From Salinibacterium sp. ZJ70 (GTDB lineage Bacteria > Actinomycetota > Actinomycetes > Actinomycetales > Microbacteriaceae): DNA of 64,000 bases. Each line of letters begins with the position of its first letter. Within the stretch, counting starts at the first letter, position 1. Below are positions 45,409 to 53,959 of the stretch, piece after piece. Under the pieces are notes generated by a model. That model saw only the letters and a list, made by a program, of their open reading frames with translations. It did not search any database and was not told where the DNA came from. Made by a program: the position numbers and the translations under genes. The stretch is taken from the NCBI RefSeq assembly GCF_011751865.2, contig NZ_CP061770.1, positions 2,604,001 through 2,668,000 on the forward strand, written 5' to 3'.

Positions 45409-46557
45409 TCACTCCTCTCCGACGACGATGACCGGCTTGATGCAGTCATCGAGCTTGCTTGAGAACATGTGGTACCCCTCGGCGATGTCGTCGAGGGGAA
45501 TGCGGTGGGTGATGATGTCGCGCGGCGAGAGGTGCCCGGCGCGGATGTGCTCGAGCAGCCGCGGCCACTGCCGCTTCACCGGCGCCTGGTTCATACGCAG
45601 CGTGAGGCCCTTGTTCATCGCGTCGCCGAACTTCACGGCGCTGAACAACGGACCGTACGCGCCGACCACCGAGACCGTTCCGGCTTTGCGCACCGAGTCG
45701 ATCGCCCAGTTGAGCGCGATGGGCGAACCGCCCTGCAGTTTGAGCTTCGCTGCGGTGACGTGCTGCACGAAGGCGCCGTCGGCCTCCGCGCCCGCCGCAT
45801 CGATCACGCGATCCGCTCCGAGACCGTCGGTGATGAGCTTGAGATGCAGCACCACATCCGGCACCTCGGTGAAGCTGTACGTCTCGGCGTGCGCGAACTC
45901 ACGCGCCTTCGCGAGCCGGTAGTCGAGGTGGTCGATCACGATCACGCGCCCTGCCCCCATCAGCCACGCCGACTTCGCGGCGAAGAGCCCCACCGGCCCC
46001 GCCCCGAACACGACGACTGTGTCGCCCTCCTCGATGTCGGCGATCTGCGCACCGAAGTATCCGGTGGCCAGCGCGTCCGTCATCATGAGGGCGTCCTCCT
46101 CGTCGAGCCACTCGGGGATCACCATCGGCCCCACGTCCGCGAACGGCACGCGCACGAACTCCGCCTGGCCGCCGTCGTATCCGCCGGTGCTGTGCGAGTA
46201 GCCGTAGATGCCGCCGATCGCTGTCGCGTTGGGGTTCACGTTGTGGCAGTTCGAGTACAGGCCGCGCGCGCAGAAGAAGCACGAGCCGCACGCGATGTTG
46301 AACGGCACCATCACGCGATCGCCCGGTTTCAGGTTCTCGACGCTCGAGCCCACCTCATGCACGACGCCGATGAACTCGTGACCGAACGTCGACCCGATGC
46401 GGGTGTCGGGCATGAGCCCGTGGAACAGGTGCAGATCGGATCCGCAGATCGCGGCGCGCGTCACTCGCACGATCGCGTCGTTGGGATGCTCGATGCGCGG
46501 GAGGTCCTTCTCGGCCACCTGCACCTTGTAGGCACCTCGATACGTCATCGCCTTCAT
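45409..46557 (-). CDS. zinc-dependent alcohol/formaldehyde dehydrogenase-like (MDR)
   Basis: A 382-residue medium-chain dehydrogenase. The catalytic-zinc ligands are in AAICGSDLHLFHG and GHEFIGVVHEVG; the structural-zinc Cys residues are in ACGSCFFCARGLYSNC. The coenzyme-binding motif VVVFGAGPVGLFAA lies near residue 190. It resembles the glutathione-independent formaldehyde dehydrogenase and threonine dehydrogenase group. It overlaps the Mn-catalase stop by four bases (ATGA), so they form one stress operon. Confidence 0.9.
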   Translation of the reverse strand: MKAMTYRGAYKVQVAEKDLPRIEHPNDAIVRVTRAAICGSDLHLFHGLMPDTRIGSTFGHEFIGVVHEVGSSVENLKPGDRVMVPFNIACGSCFFCARGLYSNCHNVNPNATAIGGIYGYSHSTGGYDGGQAEFVRVPFADVGPMVIPEWLDEEDALMMTDALATGYFGAQIADIEEGDTVVVFGAGPVGLFAAKSAWLMGAGRVIVIDHLDYRLAKAREFAHAETYSFTEVPDVVLHLKLITDGLGADRVIDAAGAEADGAFVQHVTAAKLKLQGGSPIALNWAIDSVRKAGTVSVVGAYGPLFSAVKFGDAMNKGLTLRMNQAPVKRQWPRLLEHIRAGHLSPRDIITHRIPLDDIAEGYHMFSSKLDDCIKPVIVVGEE

Positions 46558-47516
46558 CGGGCGGCACCGGAGGTGGGTCCGAACATCGCGTCGATCTCGG
46601 CGAGCTCCATCTCGGCGGTCGCCTGGATGAGCGCCAGCAGATCCGCGTCGGCGCCTGAGGAGAACTCCTCCAGGCGGTCGGGCGCGATCATCGACGGCAC
46701 CCCTTCCGGGGCCTGTTCGCGAGCCTGGAGCTCGGTTCCGTCGTTCGACGGCGACGCGCCCTGGAAGATGCGGCCGGCCTCCGACTGCCCCGCGAGATCG
46801 AAGGTGTACTGCTTGCTCTGCAGCCCTGCGTCCAGCAGCAACTTCACCTCGGGGAAGCGCTCGGCGTTGGTCTTCGGGATCGGGAGGGTCTTTCGCCAGT
46901 CCACCCCGAGCGTCTCGAGCGCCTTCGCGAACGCGTTCTCGTGCGCCTGGTCGCGCACGATCAGGTAGGCGATCGTGGAGCGCGCGGTCGCGTTCGAGGT
47001 CATCTCGTAGATGCGGCACTTCTGCAGCCGACCGGTCGACTCGAGCATGAGGTTGTAGAGCAGGTCGAGCACGAGGTTGCCCGAGTTGTAGACCCAGCTG
47101 CCGTTCCACGGGTTGCCCGCCGCGTCGACCGGGAGCGCGCCCTGCGCCGCCACCAGGTAGTGGTGGATGTTGCCCTCGGAGAGCGCGATCTTGAGCGGAG
47201 TGGCCCCGCCTGCGCCGGGCGTGTCGAGCGGATCGCCGACCTTGCCGGAGTACTCGGGCGAGCCGTCGAGCAGGCGCGAGATGGTCGTGCCGATGAGCTC
47301 GACGTGGCTGATCTCCTCCGTGCCGACCCCCTGGATGAGGTCGCGATACGGCTTGGCCGCTGGCCCCCGGAAGTTGATCGCCTGGAAGAGGTACTGCATC
47401 ATGGTGCGCATCTCGCCGAACTGCCCGCCGAGACCTTCCTGCAGCGCGTTCGCGGCCGCCGGATCCGGTTCGTCCTGAGCGATCTCGTTGATCAAGCGCT
47501 GCACGTGGAAGAACAT
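46554..47516 (-). CDS. manganese catalase
   Basis: A 320-residue non-haem catalase disproportionating hydrogen peroxide. Dinuclear Mn ligands are predicted in MQYLFQAINF, GTEEISHVELIGTTI (E..H..E), SEGNIHHYLVAAQ and VRDQAHENAFAKAL (near residues 30-190). Length and order fit the family. Upstream, 216 bp separate it from the divergent glycosyltransferase gene. The C-terminal 60 residues are variable and acidic. Confidence 0.93.
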   Translation of the reverse strand: MFFHVQRLINEIAQDEPDPAAANALQEGLGGQFGEMRTMMQYLFQAINFRGPAAKPYRDLIQGVGTEEISHVELIGTTISRLLDGSPEYSGKVGDPLDTPGAGGATPLKIALSEGNIHHYLVAAQGALPVDAAGNPWNGSWVYNSGNLVLDLLYNLMLESTGRLQKCRIYEMTSNATARSTIAYLIVRDQAHENAFAKALETLGVDWRKTLPIPKTNAERFPEVKLLLDAGLQSKQYTFDLAGQSEAGRIFQGASPSNDGTELQAREQAPEGVPSMIAPDRLEEFSSGADADLLALIQATAEMELAEIDAMFGPTSGAAR

Positions 47517-47732
47517 CCCTGCCCCGTTCGTCGGCGACGGCCCCGTGCCGTCCCTTTCGACCCTGCGCCCGTGCGTCGCGCATCCACACCGGGTGGACAT
47601 CGCGCGCGCTCGGAGGGATACTTGCGCGCGCGCGCGAGCGGTCGTCGTCGCGAACGAGGACGCGGCAATGCAAGAGCGGGCCGAACCCGCAACCCCCGTT
47701 CGCGGGAACCCGCTCCTCGCGAGACTGGGTGG

Positions 47733-48461
47733 GTGACGAGCGACGACTTCACCATCTCGGTGGTGATCCCGGTGAAGGACGACGCCGGGCTCCTGGAGCA
47801 CTGTCTGCGGGCGCTGTCGGCGCAGACCCTGCGCCCGGACGAGGTGATCGTGGTCGACAACGCGAGCACCGATCGAACCCCCGAGGTCGCCCGCCGCTGG
47901 CCGGTGGTGTACGTGCGGGAGGAGCTCCCGGGCATCGCCGCGGCCGCATCCACCGGCTACGACCATGCCCACGGCACCCTCATCGCCCGCATCGACGCCG
48001 ACTCGGTGCCGCACCCGAACTGGCTCGCCGATGTGGTGCAGCTGTTCCGCGACGACCCGGGCCTCGCCGCCGTGACCGGCCCGGGCACCTTCGACGCCCT
48101 GCCGACACCGCTCGCCCGGCTCGCCGACCTCGGCTACATGCGCGCCTACTTCCGGCTCATGGGGCGCGCCGCCGGAAAGCCGCCGCTGTTCGGCTCGAAC
48201 TTCGCGATGCGCCGGAGGGTGTGGCTCGCGGCACGCGAGCACGTGCACCGCCACGACCCGAACGTGCACGACGACCTCGACCTGACCTTCGCGTTCCCCC
48301 CGGGCGCTCGCATCGCCGTCGATGACCGCCTTGCGATCCACATCTCGGCGCGCCCGTTCCGTTCGCCGTTCTCGTTCGCGAAGCGCATCTGGCGCGGGAT
48401 GCGCACGGTGCGTCTGGGGCGCCGCGCCCAGCGGCGGCGCGCGCGCGAGGCGACGGGCTAG
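47733..48461 (+). CDS. glycosyltransferase family 2
   Basis: A 242-residue GT2. The nucleotide-sugar site is ISVVIPVKDDAGLLEHCLRALSAQ, with DEVIVVDNASTDRTPEVA and the DxD motif ARIDADSVPHPNW (near residue 88). FGSNFAMRR and HDPNVHDDLDLTFAF resemble the acceptor loop. The C-terminus is basic. The GTG start (47733) has no good Shine-Dalgarno sequence. The 216-bp region upstream contains the inverted repeat GCGGG-N4/5-CCCGC and no recognised gene. Confidence 0.85.
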   Translation: MTSDDFTISVVIPVKDDAGLLEHCLRALSAQTLRPDEVIVVDNASTDRTPEVARRWPVVYVREELPGIAAAASTGYDHAHGTLIARIDADSVPHPNWLADVVQLFRDDPGLAAVTGPGTFDALPTPLARLADLGYMRAYFRLMGRAAGKPPLFGSNFAMRRRVWLAAREHVHRHDPNVHDDLDLTFAFPPGARIAVDDRLAIHISARPFRSPFSFAKRIWRGMRTVRLGRRAQRRRAREATG

Positions 48462-49444
48462 CGGGATCCGGTCTCTGCGTCGTCGCGCACCACAGCCGGC
48501 AGCACGGGGACAGGCACGATCACCACATCTGCAGCTTTCCAATCCACCCGGATGCACGCTTCTCGCGCGCGTTCGAGCTCGGCGACCTTCGGCATCCGTC
48601 TCCGGCGCGGCACCACGAACGCCTCGACGTGGAACACATGCCCCTGATCCCGCACCCGGCAGCCGGCCTCGGCCACCCACGGCAGCGAGCGCAGATATCC
48701 TTCGATCTCGGCGGCGACGGGATGGGGTCTGCGCTCGTCGAAGGTCGTCGCGCGCTCATCCATGAGGTCGAGGATCGCCGCTTTGAGGTTGCGCACACCA
48801 TCCCAGAGGATGCTGCCCGCAATGAAGAGTGCGGCCGCGCCATCGAGCCACCAGATGCCGAGCCCGATGCCCGAGACGCCCACGATCGTGCCGATCGCGG
48901 TCATCCAGTCGGCCTTGTTCATGTCGGCGTCGGCGTAGAGCACCTTGTTGTGCAGGTCTTTCGCGAGGGCCATCTTGATCCGCCCGATGAACACGGGCGG
49001 CAGCGCGGTCGCCGCCATCACGCCGATCATGAGCCAGCCGAGCCAGATGCTCTGACCGAACAGTTCGACGGTGCCGATCGTCGGATGCTCGAGCCTCACG
49101 AGCCCCGCCGCCGACGTGATGATGAGGAACGTGCCCATCGTCGTGAGCGCCACCGCCGACACGAGATGCCCGACGCCGATCGAGCGGTGGTACCCGTACG
49201 GGTGGGCGCGCGTGGGCCGCCAGCGGTTGACGCGGACCGCGATGAGGAACGCGATCGGCGGGATGAACGACAGCAGATCCTCGATCCATGCAGCCCTCAT
49301 CGCCTGCGAGTTGCCGAGCACGAGGAACACGAGTGTGACGGTCACGGCGAGGAAGGCGATCGTGATCCATTCGAGGCGGATGGCGCGGCGCAGCGATTGG
49401 GCCTGCTTCTCCGGCAGCTCGGCGATGCCGAAGGTGACGCTCAT
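48458..49444 (-). CDS. cation diffusion facilitator-family metal transporter
   Basis: A 328-residue cation-efflux protein with about six transmembrane segments and a C-terminal cytoplasmic domain (VAAEIEGYLRSLPWVAEAGCRVRDQGHVFHVEAFV). The motif of the fifth helix is ADADMNKADWMTAIGTIVG, an N/D variant of the usual HxxxD. The second-helix site reads WIEDLLSFIPPIAFL, so metal selectivity may differ from ZitB-like proteins. ATG 49444 overlaps the lipoprotein stop by four bases. Confidence 0.85.
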   Translation of the reverse strand: MSVTFGIAELPEKQAQSLRRAIRLEWITIAFLAVTVTLVFLVLGNSQAMRAAWIEDLLSFIPPIAFLIAVRVNRWRPTRAHPYGYHRSIGVGHLVSAVALTTMGTFLIITSAAGLVRLEHPTIGTVELFGQSIWLGWLMIGVMAATALPPVFIGRIKMALAKDLHNKVLYADADMNKADWMTAIGTIVGVSGIGLGIWWLDGAAALFIAGSILWDGVRNLKAAILDLMDERATTFDERRPHPVAAEIEGYLRSLPWVAEAGCRVRDQGHVFHVEAFVVPRRRRMPKVAELERAREACIRVDWKAADVVIVPVPVLPAVVRDDAETGSR

Positions 49445-49938
49445 CCTGCGGCCTCCGATTCCGGGGCGTGCTCCGTGAGGAACGTCTCGAGCTCGCTGAG
49501 GAACGCGTTCTCGCCGAGCGGCACGAGCATGACGAGACGGTGGGTGGCGCCGGTGACGTCGGTCACCTCGGCGTAGGGCCGACTCATCCCCGCCTGGTCG
49601 GTCCACGGGGTCGCATCGGTGAGGCCGCCGATGACGAGGTCGAGGTCGCCGCGCTCGAGCTCCCGCACGAGCGCCTCCTCCGACCCCGCCGTCCAGTCGA
49701 CGCGCGCGTCGAGGCTCTCCGCGAACGCCTGCACGAGCTCCGCCTCGCTGCCCGAGACCTCGCCGTCGTCGACGCGCACGAACTCGCCGTTCGGCGACGC
49801 CCCGACCCTCAGCGTGCCGCCGCTCACCCGGTCGAGCGTGCCGTCGGGATCCGAGGGGATCTGCAGCCCGCACCCGGTCAGCGCGACGCACAGCGCGGCG
49901 AGCAGCACCAGCATCCGGCCACCCCGTGTTCTGGACAT
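49441..49938 (-). CDS. short family-3 solute-binding lipoprotein
   Basis: A 165-residue lipoprotein. The signal peptide ends ALTGCGLQ (Cys near residue 23). The rest carries GTLRVGASPNGEFV, SEAELVQAFAESLDARVDW and GDLDLVIGGLTDATPW, the first lobe of family-3 (amino-acid type) binding proteins. The family normally has about 250 residues, so the second lobe is shortened. It is translationally coupled to the CDF transporter, an unusual pair. Confidence 0.75.
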   Translation of the reverse strand: MSRTRGGRMLVLLAALCVALTGCGLQIPSDPDGTLDRVSGGTLRVGASPNGEFVRVDDGEVSGSEAELVQAFAESLDARVDWTAGSEEALVRELERGDLDLVIGGLTDATPWTDQAGMSRPYAEVTDVTGATHRLVMLVPLGENAFLSELETFLTEHAPESEAAG

Positions 49939-50032
49939 GCCGTGACGCTACGCCCGCGCCGCGCGCCGGACGAGGGGTTGACGTGACCCCCTCAGAGGGT
50001 GCTCTGGCTTCACGTCCGCTCCGGGAAACCAA

Positions 50033-50049
50033 GAAAGCGGCCCGCTTTC
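50033..50049 (-). terminator. terminator of the tRNA gene
   Basis: On the - strand a GC stem (7-bp arms GAAAGCG/CGCTTTC, 3-base loop) is followed by TTGGTTT, the best intrinsic-terminator match in the window. A second overlapping inverted repeat extends to 50062. Confidence 0.65.
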
Positions 50050-50084
50050 GCGAACCGCTTTCCGTAACTGTCTCAACCAGTTTG

Positions 50085-50157
50085 TGCGCCCGAAGGGACT
50101 CGAACCCCTAACCTTCTGATCCGTAGTCAGATGCTCTATCCATTGAGCTACGGGCGC
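50085..50157 (-). tRNA. tRNA-Arg(ACG)
   Basis: 73 bases folding as a cloverleaf: acceptor arms GCGCCCG/CGGGCGC with discriminator A, D arm GCTC/GAGC, anticodon stem TCTGA/TCAGA enclosing loop CTACGGA (anticodon ACG), and T arm with TTCGAGT loop. CCA is not encoded. A -10-like TATAGT (50185-50190, - strand) lies 28 bp upstream of the 5' end. No integrase or repeat is seen at its 3' end. Confidence 0.95.
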
Positions 50158-50184
50158 CTGCTGGCTACAAGAACCAACTGAATG

Positions 50185-50190
50185 ACTATA
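50185..50190 (-). promoter_or_regulatory. -10 element of tRNA promoter
   Basis: TATAGT on the - strand, 28 bp upstream of the tRNA 5' end. No convincing -35 hexamer is visible. Confidence 0.4.
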
Positions 50191-50404
50191 TCAGGCGATT
50201 CAGCCTGCTCTTGCCACGCGGCCACCCCGCCGCCTGCTGGCCCGCGCATCCCACCGTGCTCACACAGCGTCACAGTGCGTCGTGTTTCGTCGCACGCTGT
50301 CTCACATCGTCACGCCAGTGGAGCCCCCGCGCGCTGCGAGGCACACTCGACAGCGGACAGTGCGCATCGCCCCCGCGGTGCGCGAAGACCGAGGAGTGGA
50401 ACCG

Positions 50405-51055
50405 ATGAGTGCGGAGTTCGTGGCGATCCCCTGGGAGGGCGGATCGCGTTCGCGTGCGCCCCTCGCCCCGCCTGCCGGGCTCGGGTACCGCGGGTTCGGG
50501 ATCTATGTCGGCATCGACGAGCACCGGGCGGCGGATGCCGGAGTCGACATCGGCGCGCTCGTCGACGACGTGCAGCGCGCCCTCACCGACATCCCCGGCG
50601 CCGAGACCTTCGCCTCGATCGTGCTGGGGCCCGAGACGGATGCGCCGCCCCTCATCGCCGTGCGCACCGCCCTCGGCGAGCCGAGCGCGCGTCGCGCTGC
50701 CGCGCCCACACCTCCGGCGGGCGCGACGCCGCCGAAGACGGGCCTTCACATCGACCTCGACCGCCACCGCGTGTGCATCGACGGCTCACCCGTGCGGCTC
50801 ACCTACCGCGAGCAGGCGCTTCTCGACCACCTGGTGCGCAACCAGGGCGTCACCCACGACCGCCCCGCGCTGCTCGCGGCCCTCGCGGCGGCGGACGGCA
50901 CCGACGACATCGGCGAGCGCACGATCGACGTCTACCTGCAGCGACTGCGCCGCCGCCTCGCCCCCTACGGCGAAGTGATCCGCACCATCCGCCGCCGCGG
51001 CTACCGCCTCGACCCGCACCCCGATGTGACGATCGTGGGCGGCAACCTCCGCTGA
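50405..51055 (+). CDS. OmpR-type winged-helix protein without receiver domain
   Basis: A 216-residue protein. The C-terminal ~95 residues form an OmpR/PhoB winged helix (VCIDGSPVRLTYREQALLDHLVRN, ERTIDVYLQRLRRRL, IRTIRRRGYRL). The N-terminal half (GYRGFGIYVGIDEHRAADAGVDIGALVDDVQRALTDI) is not a response-regulator receiver: it has no phospho-Asp site in the expected context. Related proteins in Microbacteriaceae share this layout. ATG 50405 follows GAGGAG. It converges with the SfnB-like gene (14-bp gap). Confidence 0.8.
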   Translation: MSAEFVAIPWEGGSRSRAPLAPPAGLGYRGFGIYVGIDEHRAADAGVDIGALVDDVQRALTDIPGAETFASIVLGPETDAPPLIAVRTALGEPSARRAAAPTPPAGATPPKTGLHIDLDRHRVCIDGSPVRLTYREQALLDHLVRNQGVTHDRPALLAALAAADGTDDIGERTIDVYLQRLRRRLAPYGEVIRTIRRRGYRLDPHPDVTIVGGNLR

Positions 51056-51069
51056 GGGCTGTCGCCGGC

Positions 51070-52281
51070 TCACGCCTCGCCGTTGGTCCACCACGACAGC
51101 ACGGGCGTGCCGTTGAGCAGGTGGTCGCCCACGACGCGCGCCTTGAACCGCGCCGGATTGTGCGAGGCGACCGTGCGGGCGTTGCGCCAGTGCCGGTCGA
51201 GCGCGAGCTTCTGCGACAGCGCGCTCGCACCGCCCACCTCGAACAGCTCGGTCGCCGCCTTCAGCACGTTCGGCACGATCACCAGCTGCGCGCGGGTCGC
51301 CGCGAGGTCGGCCTCCGCGATCCGTCGCTCGATCTCCTCCGCGGGCGCTCCCGCCCGGATCGCGTCGCTCGATGACTGCAGCGCACCCACGGCCACGGCG
51401 AGCGCCGCATCCGCCGCGAACGACAGCGCCGACAGCTCGCCGACGGTCTCCTGCACGATCGGATCCTCGCGCGGCAGTGCGGCGCTCGCGTGCGAGTAGG
51501 TGCGGGTGCGCTCCTGCACGAACCGCACGGCGTCGTCGACGACCGCGCGCCCGATGCCGGCGAGAACCGCGAGCAGCACGAGCTGCACGAACGCGCCCGC
51601 GTGGCTCGGTGCGCCGTCGCGTTCGATCACATCGGATGCGTCCACGCGCACCCCCTCGAAGACGGTCGTTCCGGATCCGGTGAGCCGCTGTCCGAAGCCG
51701 TCCCAGTCGTCGAGGCGGGTGACTCCCGCCGCATCGGTGGGCACGAGGGCGCTCACGAGCTCGCCGTCGTGGAACGCGAGCACCGACACGAGATCGGCGA
51801 ACAGGGTCCCGGTGCTGTAGAACTTGCGGCCGTCGAGCCGCAACCCGGCGGCATCGGCGGTGAGGCGCGTCGCGTAGCCGCCCACCTTGGCGTCGCCCTT
51901 CTCGAAGCTCGCGTTGCCGTGGATGGCGCCGGAAGCGAGACGTGCGAGGCGCGCTTCTCGGGCATCCGAGGGCGGCGCGTGCAGCGCGCGGTCGATGAAG
52001 GAGAAATGCGAGCGGAACAGCTGCGCGAGGTTCGGGTCGCGGCGTGCGAGTTCGGCGAGCAGCTCGAAGAGCGTCTGCTCATCCGCGCCGCCGCCGCCGA
52101 GCTCGGGCGGCAGCGTCACGCGCGTGAAGCCCGCATCGCGCAGCAGCTCGACCTCGGCAAACGGCAGGCGTCGCTCCCGCTCGCGCTCCGCGGCGTCCTC
52201 CCCCACCCGGTCGAAGACTTCGGCGAACGCCTCCACGCTCGTCGCCCTCGTCTCCGCCGCGACGGCCTCCGCGGTGCTCAT
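51070..52281 (-). CDS. SfnB/DszC-like acyl-CoA dehydrogenase-fold flavin enzyme
   Basis: A 403-residue protein of the acyl-CoA dehydrogenase fold. The catalytic Glu of true dehydrogenases is not apparent. The C-terminal SQKLALDRHWRNARTVASHNPARFKARVVGDHLLNGTPV is the mark of the SfnB/DszC (flavin-dependent monooxygenase) branch that attacks organosulfur compounds. It overlaps the aldo/keto reductase stop (ATGA, 52278-52281) and lies beside MetINQ, so organic sulfur use is the best guess. Confidence 0.82.
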   Translation of the reverse strand: MSTAEAVAAETRATSVEAFAEVFDRVGEDAAERERERRLPFAEVELLRDAGFTRVTLPPELGGGGADEQTLFELLAELARRDPNLAQLFRSHFSFIDRALHAPPSDAREARLARLASGAIHGNASFEKGDAKVGGYATRLTADAAGLRLDGRKFYSTGTLFADLVSVLAFHDGELVSALVPTDAAGVTRLDDWDGFGQRLTGSGTTVFEGVRVDASDVIERDGAPSHAGAFVQLVLLAVLAGIGRAVVDDAVRFVQERTRTYSHASAALPREDPIVQETVGELSALSFAADAALAVAVGALQSSSDAIRAGAPAEEIERRIAEADLAATRAQLVIVPNVLKAATELFEVGGASALSQKLALDRHWRNARTVASHNPARFKARVVGDHLLNGTPVLSWWTNGEA

Positions 52282-53276
52282 CGCACCGCCTCGAGTCGCT
52301 CGCGGCCCTGGGAGATGTCGGCGGCGTTCCGGGCTCGGTCACCCGCCACGGAGGCGGCGAGCGCATCCAGCTCTGCGAGCGTCTCGGCGTCCAGCCGGAT
52401 CTCGCGCGCCGCGAGGTTCTCGTCGATGCGATCGGGCCGCCGCGTCGACGGGATGGAGACGAGCGGGATGCCGAGCGCACGACCCCGTTCGGCGAGCCAC
52501 GCGAGGGCGAGCTGCGCGGGCGTGATGCCGAGCCGCGCGGCCGCCGCACGCACGACGCCGGCGATCCGCGCGTTCGCGTCGAGGTGCTCAGGATCGAACC
52601 GCGGGAAGCTGCGGCGCAGGTCGCCGTCGGCGAACTCCGCGACGGGTTCGCGGGATGCGAGGAACCCGCGCCCTAGCGGCGAGTACGCCACGAAGCCCAC
52701 CCCGAGCCGGGCCGCCGTGGGAACCACCTGATCTTCGACGTCGCGGCTCCACACCGACCATTCGCTCTGCACGGCGGTGATGGGGTGCACCGCGTGCGCG
52801 CGCTCCAGCTCGGATGCGGTCACCTCGCTCACGCCCACGTGCGCCACGATGCCGTCCGCGACGAGCTCCGCGAGAGCGCCGATCGACTCCTCGATGGGCA
52901 CGAGCGGGTCGACCCGGTGCAGGTAGTACAGGTCGATGCGCTCGACCCCCAGCCGCGCGAGGCTCGCCTGCGCGGCCTGCCTCGCGTAGGCGGGGTCGCC
53001 GCGGAACCGACGGCCGTCATGCTCGTCGGGGCGCACGAACCCGAACTTGGTGGCGAGCACGACCTCGTCGCGACGCTCACGCAGCAGCCGCCCGACGAGC
53101 CGTTCGTTCGAGCCGCCGCCGTAGACATCCGCCGTGTCGATGAGTCGGATGCCCGCATCCACCGCGTGGTGGAGGGTGGCGAGGGCGGCGGTCTGGTCGG
53201 CGGGCCCGTAGGCGTCGGCGAGCGCCATGCCGCCGAATCCCTGAGCGCCGAGATCGAGCGAGGTGAAGCTGCTCAT
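52278..53276 (-). CDS. aldo/keto reductase
   Basis: A 332-residue (beta/alpha)8 NADPH-dependent reductase. The active-site residues are Asp and Tyr in IDTADVYGGGSNE, Lys in VLATKFGFV and His in YYLHRVDP. The C-terminal region has NADP-binding SIPSTRRPDRIDENL. I choose ATG 53276 over an in-frame start 60 bp earlier. It lies 20 bp after the metI stop and overlaps the SfnB-like gene by four bases. Confidence 0.92.
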   Translation of the reverse strand: MSSFTSLDLGAQGFGGMALADAYGPADQTAALATLHHAVDAGIRLIDTADVYGGGSNERLVGRLLRERRDEVVLATKFGFVRPDEHDGRRFRGDPAYARQAAQASLARLGVERIDLYYLHRVDPLVPIEESIGALAELVADGIVAHVGVSEVTASELERAHAVHPITAVQSEWSVWSRDVEDQVVPTAARLGVGFVAYSPLGRGFLASREPVAEFADGDLRRSFPRFDPEHLDANARIAGVVRAAAARLGITPAQLALAWLAERGRALGIPLVSIPSTRRPDRIDENLAAREIRLDAETLAELDALAASVAGDRARNAADISQGRERLEAVR

Positions 53277-53296
53277 GAGGGCCTTCCGGTTGAGGG

Positions 53297-53959
53297 TCAG
53301 TGGATGACGCGCTTCGCGATCGAGTTGCCGAGCCACTGCGCCAGCTGCACGAGCAGCACGAGCGAGATGACGACCACGATCACGGTGATCCAGTCGAAGC
53401 GCGCGTAGCCGAACTTCATCGCGAGATCGCCGAGGCCTCCCGCGCCGACGACGCCCGCGACGGCCGTCGCATCCACGAGGGCCACGAGGATGTAGGTGAG
53501 CCCGAGCGTCAGCGGCCCGAGCGCCTCGGGCACGACGATCGTGAACAGCACCCGCGCGGGGCTCGCGCCCATCGCGGCGCCCGCCTCGATCGAGCCGGGG
53601 TCGACCGCCACGAGGTTCGACTCGGAGACGCGCGCGATGGCGACGCTCGCCACCAGGATGAGCGGCAGCGCGGCGGGCAGCGGACCGAGGCCCGTGCCGA
53701 ACACGAGCCGCGTGAGCGGGATGAGCGCGATCGCCACGATGAGGAACGGGATGGGGCGGACCACGTTGATCACGACGTTCAGCACCGCGAACACGGAGCG
53801 ATTCTCGAGCAGATTGCCGGGGCGCGACGCGTAGAGCAGCAGGCCCAGCAGCAGGCCGATGATCGCGGCCCCGAGGAACGAGACCGACACCATGATCCCC
53901 GTCTCGGCGAGCGCCTTCAGGAACCGGGGCAGGAAGGCGTCGAGATCGAACTCACGCAT
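53297..53959 (-). CDS. metI: methionine-type ABC importer permease
   Basis: A 220-residue permease with five to six hydrophobic segments, the classic MetI length, and the EAA loop GSIEAGAAMGASPARVLFTIVVPEAL. It starts inside the end of metN (8-bp overlap). Confidence 0.93.
   Translation of the reverse strand: MREFDLDAFLPRFLKALAETGIMVSVSFLGAAIIGLLLGLLLYASRPGNLLENRSVFAVLNVVINVVRPIPFLIVAIALIPLTRLVFGTGLGPLPAALPLILVASVAIARVSESNLVAVDPGSIEAGAAMGASPARVLFTIVVPEALGPLTLGLTYILVALVDATAVAGVVGAGGLGDLAMKFGYARFDWITVIVVVISLVLLVQLAQWLGNSIAKRVIH

Noticed and set aside
45409..47673. Single 754-codon fused protein on the - strand
   Set aside because: The upstream part of the frame lies over the Mn-catalase gene in another frame; the dehydrogenase start at 46557 with ATGA coupling is better.
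47580..47700. CRISPR-like or tandem repeat near the CG-rich stretch
   Set aside because: It is a short CG alternation and inverted repeats without regular spacers.
50158..50404. Integrated element at the tRNA-Arg
   Set aside because: No integrase, direct repeat of the tRNA 3' end or change of composition is visible.
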